Shown here in pieces: positions 4,540-5,700 of a stretch of 5,700 nucleotides of DNA. Origin of the DNA: Eubacteriales bacterium (GTDB lineage Bacteria; Bacillota; Clostridia; Christensenellales; CAG-138); the NCBI GenBank assembly GCA_028701165.1, contig JAQVRG010000112.1:1-5700 (forward strand). Direction: 5' to 3'. Both the position numbers and the translations under genes were made by a program. The number at the start of each line of letters is the position of its first letter. Position 1 is the stretch's first letter. Below the pieces are notes generated by a model. It worked only from the letters and a program-made list of their open reading frames with translations. It was not told where the DNA came from and did no database searches.

Positions 4540-5670
4540 GTGTGCGGAAATAAAACGGTTATCATCTTTTGCCTGTGCCTTTGCCTGCTTTTTCCCATTA
4601 CGGCGCTGAGCCTGCCCGTGGAGATCGGCGGCGTGGCGGCGTGCGTGATGGATGCGGGCGGCGCTGTACTCATGGAACAGGAGGCGCAAAAGGCTGTGGA
4701 TACGGCGGGGCTTATGCGTTTGCCAGCCCTGCTGTGCGTATGCGAGGCTGCGGACAGAGGGGAGTTGGAGCTTACGCAGCGTCTGCGCGTAAGCGAGGCC
4801 GCCGCCGCTGTCGGAGGCCCTACAGCATTTTTAACGACAGGGGAAGAAATACTGGCGGGCGATCTATATAAAAGCGCGGTTATGATCATGGCGGGCGACG
4901 CGATCTTCGCCTTGAGCGAAGCCGTGCTTTCCTCGGACGAAGCCTTTGTGGAAAGCGTGAACGCGAGACTGGCCGCGTTGGGCGTTGCCGGGCGATGCAC
5001 GGACAGAATGGGAACTAAGACGCAGCTTTCCGCGGCGGATGTGGCGCTGCTTGGCGCGGCGCTGTCGCAAAGCGGCACGTTTTTAACCTACAGCGGCATG
5101 TATTACGATACCATCGTGCATGATTCCGGCTTGGTTACGGAGATGGCAAGCGCCAACAAGCTGTTGAAAAGCTGCTCGGGCTGCAACGGCGGCGCGACGG
5201 GATCGTCGGATACGGCGGGATATTGCGGCGTTTATATGGCGACACGGGAGGGAACGACCTATATATGTGCGGTCTTGGGAGCGGCCAACGCGAAGGAACG
5301 CGCGCAGGCGGCAAAAACGCTTCTTGAATACGCCTTTGCAACCTTTCAGACGGAACAGCTCGCGCGGCGCGGCGAGGTCATCGTTGGAGACGTTCCGGTG
5401 GAAAACGGCGTTGAGAACGCGTGCGACCTGATCGCGGCTGCGGATGTGCGCGTGGTTTTACCGCAAAACGGGGCGTATTCGGAGAAGAGCGACATACCTG
5501 TTTCTCTTACGGCGCCGGTGCGTGCGGGCGAGGTTTTGGGAAACGTCACATATCTTGATGCGGACGGCGGGATACTGGCCAAGGTAGAGCTTACGGTGCG
5601 GGAGGATATAGCGGCGTCGAGCTGGCGCGACAGGCTATCAAGAGTCGTGCGCAGCTTTCTGCATATGTAG
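4540..5670 (+). CDS. DacF-like protein of the S11 D-Ala-D-Ala carboxypeptidase family, apparently catalytically inactive
   Basis: 376 residues (B. subtilis DacF 389). Active relatives trim the terminal D-alanine from peptidoglycan pentapeptides outside the membrane; DacF does so during spore wall synthesis. Seen from the GTG start: a signal peptide (about 1-24, cleavage after TALS), the S11 penicillin-binding fold (about 30-270), a PBP5-type C-terminal beta domain (about 275-357) and an amphipathic tail (WRDRLSRVVRSFLHM) that could hold it to the membrane. The flanking scaffold is kept (NKLL at 206-209, TAGYCG at 225-230, VLGAANAKERAQAAKTLLEYAF). All three active-site motifs are lost: SxxK reads GLMR (57-60), SxN reads MAG (117-119) and KTG reads ATG (219-221). 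The frame is intact, so this looks like a retained non-catalytic protein rather than a decayed gene. Its place after deoB matches dacF. Confidence 0.85.
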   Translation: MCGNKTVIIFCLCLCLLFPITALSLPVEIGGVAACVMDAGGAVLMEQEAQKAVDTAGLMRLPALLCVCEAADRGELELTQRLRVSEAAAAVGGPTAFLTTGEEILAGDLYKSAVMIMAGDAIFALSEAVLSSDEAFVESVNARLAALGVAGRCTDRMGTKTQLSAADVALLGAALSQSGTFLTYSGMYYDTIVHDSGLVTEMASANKLLKSCSGCNGGATGSSDTAGYCGVYMATREGTTYICAVLGAANAKERAQAAKTLLEYAFATFQTEQLARRGEVIVGDVPVENGVENACDLIAAADVRVVLPQNGAYSEKSDIPVSLTAPVRAGEVLGNVTYLDADGGILAKVELTVREDIAASSWRDRLSRVVRSFLHM

Positions 5671-5700
5671 AAAGCGTATTTAACCTTGCTCTGCGCCGTG
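5671..5700. other. Downstream end of window, nothing recognised
   Basis: Thirty bases after the TAG of the dacF-like gene. No hairpin, ribosome binding site or start codon is convincing. In Bacillus the spoIIA operon (spoIIAA, spoIIAB, sigF) follows dacF, so that is what to expect next, but it is not visible here. Confidence 0.4.

Noticed and set aside
4503..5078. Long minus-strand open frame (191 codons) opposite the dacF-like gene
   Set aside because: Its translation is low-complexity Ser/Ala/Pro-rich, with no visible start signals; the + strand frame shows clear family features.
1..5700. CRISPR arrays, tRNA or rRNA genes, insertion sequences or prophage parts
   Set aside because: No repeated spacer pattern, cloverleaf, transposase or terminal inverted repeats were seen; gene spacing and coding style are uniform.

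Overview
The window reads as a chromosomal stretch from an endospore-forming member of the Firmicutes, most likely a moderately GC-rich Clostridia lineage. The order is recN (3' end), spoIVB, spo0A, a SpoIIM-like membrane gene, deoB and a dacF-like gene, all on the + strand. The recN-spoIVB-spo0A run is a classical sporulation neighbourhood. A SpoIIM gene, deoB and dacF lie near one another in Bacillus subtilis, with fur, xerD and punA between them. Here the two blocks are fused, with no xerD or punA inside.

Layout: 1-462 is the ATPase C-terminus of RecN. 463-566 holds a very good sigma-G-type promoter overlapping an intrinsic terminator. 567-1802 is the SpoIVB signalling protease (TTG start). 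1803-1845 holds an extended -10 promoter that abuts the spo0A ATG. 1846-2634 is Spo0A. 2635-2675 holds a hairpin that masks a ribosome binding site. 2676-3260 is a five-helix membrane protein, probably SpoIIM-like. 3312-4481 is phosphopentomutase. 4482-4539 is a terminator hairpin that contains the next gene's ribosome binding site. 4540-5670 is a DacF-like penicillin-binding-protein-fold protein (GTG start). The last 30 bases show nothing recognisable.

Working together: Spo0A commits the cell to sporulation. A SpoIIM-type protein would act in engulfment. SpoIVB is made in the forespore and signals across to the mother cell to activate sigma-K. DacF belongs to the forespore cell-wall programme. 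RecN (DNA break repair) and DeoB (pentose phosphate isomerisation) are housekeeping neighbours.

Most notable points: (1) the DacF-like protein has lost all three S11 peptidase motifs and looks like a pseudoenzyme; (2) spo0A appears to be leaderless or nearly so; (3) the Spo0A recognition helix is altered at positions that normally read the 0A box; (4) three gene junctions place a hairpin against or over the next gene's ribosome binding site, and at spoIVB a strong sporulation promoter would start transcription inside that hairpin. Family assignments are from memory of the families; no search was run.
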